From Promerops cafer (taxonomy: Eukaryota; Chordata; Aves; Passeriformes; Nectariniidae): 64,000 bases of DNA. The stretch lies in assembly GCA_013398275.1 (NCBI GenBank), contig VZSE01014929.1:781295-845294 (forward strand), in the 5' to 3' direction. The translations under genes were made by a program, and so were the position numbers. This document shows, one piece after another, positions 61,553-64,000 of the stretch (position 1 is its first letter; every line of letters starts with the position of its first letter). The notes beneath the pieces are model-generated. The model did no database searches. It was not told where the DNA came from and saw nothing but the letters and a program-made list of their open reading frames with translations.

Positions 61553-64000
61553 AAGACTGCTTAGAATCTGGTGTTAAATTGTGTTTGGATGTGTGTGGTG
61601 TTAATTTGTTTTAGGATTTTGTGGCCTGTTAGCACTCAAACCATTGATTGGCAACCTAACCCTATTGTTCTACTTGGTAGTACTGCTGAAAACTTCTTGT
61701 CCTTTTAAGCAATCATCTTTTATCCTTAAACTACAGTTTCAAAGCTGTGACACTGCTTTGAAGTTTCCTGTTCATATATTATCACAGGGTAAGCTGCCAT
61801 GCTGTTTGGCAGGGACTGTGGGATGCAGGACTCGGGGTCGGGGGCTGCTTTTTCTCTAGACGCAGTTTTATACCTCAGATGAGGATTCTTCTCCTGATTA
61901 CTTTTGGGGCACTTCTTAGAGAGCAATTCATAGTAGGAATAAAATTTCAACACAGGCTATTTAAAATGCTGCTTTTGTTCTTGCCTGTTAACTCTCACAA
62001 TTGAAACCCTAAGGAATATTTGGAAAGTGCTGGTCACAATTTTGCAGGTAATAGGATCATAAATAAACATCTATATGCAGATAAGGACTTAACAGAAATC
62101 CATCCTTTGAAAGGAAAGCCTATTCTGCAGCTTTAAATTGCTGGATTTATCTCAATAACATGCAAAGTACTACAAAATACATGTGCACAACACCCCCCAA
62201 ACAATTAGAAACATCTATCTTATTGTGGTAGATTTAGGACTGGAAAGGTGAGGTTAGCTTGATCTTGTGGGGAAATCTGGAGAACACACTTGGAGTGGGA
62301 TTTTTTTTAATTTCAATTTATTTATTCCCATGTGCTGATAAGCACTTGCAGTTTCCACTGAATTTCCCTAGAAATTCCCTAGGATTCCCTAGAAGAATCA
62401 CTCTAATCAAAATATGACTTGACTTACACACACCTGTCCAAAAAAGATAAAATTAAGGCTTTGCTTAAGATTTGAGTCTGGTGTTGTTCCATCATACTGA
62501 CATGTAGGTGAGTGTAGACTTCATGTACACACATGAACAAGTAGTTAGCAAAAAATGTTAATACTTTAAACTGTATACTGACTACAAAGGAAGAAGCTAA
62601 TGGGGATTCATTTGAACCCACTGGAGAAAGATGACTAGTGGCAGAAATAAATACACAGTGCTGCCTTTTTTTTTTTTTTGTTAGGTTTTGCATGCAGAAA
62701 GTCAGTAATGTGTGGCTTAAGTCAGCTCTGACAAAATGAGCACCATGATTACTGATGCCCTATTTAACCAAAATATGGATCCAAGTAATCTGAAAAGCCA
62801 TCAGTGTGGCAGTTATTTTGGGCAGAAGAAAATAATTGCTCTTTAAAAAAAACCAAAACCAAAAAAAACCAAGAAACCAAATCAAAGAAACAAACACCTA
62901 AGAAAACCCACCAAAACCAATTTCATTAAGGTAGAGTAGGTCAAGGTAGCTATGCTTGACAGTCTAGTTTAAGCCTGAAGAGAATGGGCAGAGGGGGGTT
63001 TTTTCTGCATAAGAGCCTCAGAAAGATCATAAAAACCTAAAGAAGGTAGAAGATGAATGGGAGATCTTGGTATTTTTCTGTATTCTGTTTTTCTTTAAAA
63101 TACTTTTAATTGCTGCTGGAAAATAAGTCTGTTAATGGTTTTTTTTTCCTTTTCCTGACAAAGTCACCATATTAAAGACTGAATTTTGGTCACTGAGTGC
63201 ATTAGTTGATAGCGGTAGTGGAATTATTTATGTACTGTCATAGAGAACAGTAATGTCTTCAAAAACATGCAAATGGAATTTCAAGGCCATGCTTGTGTTA
63301 CGTGTATTTCTTACTTAAAGTTTGGTGGTTTGTATCTCAGCAATGCTTGATGGTGTGAATGCTGGGGTAATGTAACAGCCATGCAGAAGAAGGTGCTCGT
63401 TTACTGAAAATAAATCAAATGCAGGTTTAACAAGTGCCACTGAGAGAAAATTGTGATCAGAATTCGTAGGGAGCTAACTTAGGCAGCTGAAAAATCTGGG
63501 TTTGGTTGTTCACACACAAATAATAGCAGTAATCTTTTGCTCTGATTTTTCTCCAAATATTTAGAAACTGCTTGCATAGCTGAAATTCTAGATGTGTTTT
63601 CCTTTATTTAAAAAATGGTTATTGTTTTTAGATAGATAGTATAAAATTATAAATTGTATTGGGGGGAGATTCTTTGTTTTCCTGCCAGCTGATAGATGGG
63701 CAAAAGGTATACTTTTTTTACATATAGCCAGCCAACCAGCGAGAAATAAATGTACTTTTAAGTATCCACACCACACACAATGAATTGTTTGAGTTTTTCT
63801 TGGCAGTATTTGGTGAAGATATTTTTGGTATTTTTAATTCTTTGCATGTGCTTGTTCTGTGCCTTTTGTATTATTTTGCACACCACCCAAACTTAATCCT
63901 ATTACTATTTAAAGTATTACTCTCTTTCCACTTGTAGTGTAATTCCACTTGTACTTGTGCTATCTTGAGAGGAGGGATTTTCTTATTCTGTTTGCTTCAA
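61553..64000. other. AT-rich DNA to the right window edge, no gene seen
   Basis: It holds three ~11-bp imperfect units around 'attccctaga' (62361-62394), a T14 run (62666-62679), a CCAAAA-type tract (62844-62920) and G6T6 (62993-63004). No exon or interspersed repeat was recognised. Confidence 0.4.
62844..62920 (+). repeat. (CCAAAA)-type low-complexity tract
   Basis: Alternating A runs (3-8) and CC or CCC pairs extend over about 77 bases, similar in type to the tract at 47368-47461. Confidence 0.88.

Overview
The window looks like vertebrate nuclear DNA, most likely from a bird and possibly a songbird. It is AT-rich with short CpG-dense islands, has no compact gene array, and its recognisable interspersed repeats are CR1 LINE fragments ending in the typical avian CR1 3' sequence (TTCTGTGATTCTGTGA-like). 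One element, at 29478-29600, reads on the minus strand as a tRNA-Ile-like head joined to a CR1 3' tail. That architecture is known to me from a passerine SINE family (TguSINE1). This is recalled, not searched.

I found no protein-coding gene that I can name. Most ORFs of 60-145 codons are what chance gives in 64 kb of AT-rich DNA. The layout fits the 5' part and long introns of one or more genes, or gene-flanking DNA. (1) 1-240 is a CpG island cut by the window edge, with Sp1 and E2F-like sites and a candidate plus-strand first-exon donor at 205/206. (2) 206-29477 is AT-rich intron-like or intergenic DNA with CR1 copies at 2012-2241 and 17260-18091 and a 21-bp tandem repeat at 4389-4461. (3) 29860-30160 is a second CpG island, with a strong minus-strand splice donor and one undetermined base. 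(4) 30161-41110 is intron-like, with a compound AAT/GAT microsatellite and CR1 fragments. (5) 41150-41470 is a third CpG island with a perfect CTCF core match and a 14-bp palindrome. (6) 41480-64000 is very AT-rich, with one CR1 of about 770 bp, one candidate coding exon (44640-44791), a possible regulatory block (54098-54330) and several simple repeats.

The most striking unexplained structure is a perfect 28-bp inverted repeat with a 9-bp loop at 61488-61552. I see no operon, CRISPR array, rRNA, functional tRNA or intact mobile element. The islands may be promoters of one gene, and the other elements read as decayed repeats or candidate regulatory DNA. No family of coding genes works together here that I can demonstrate.
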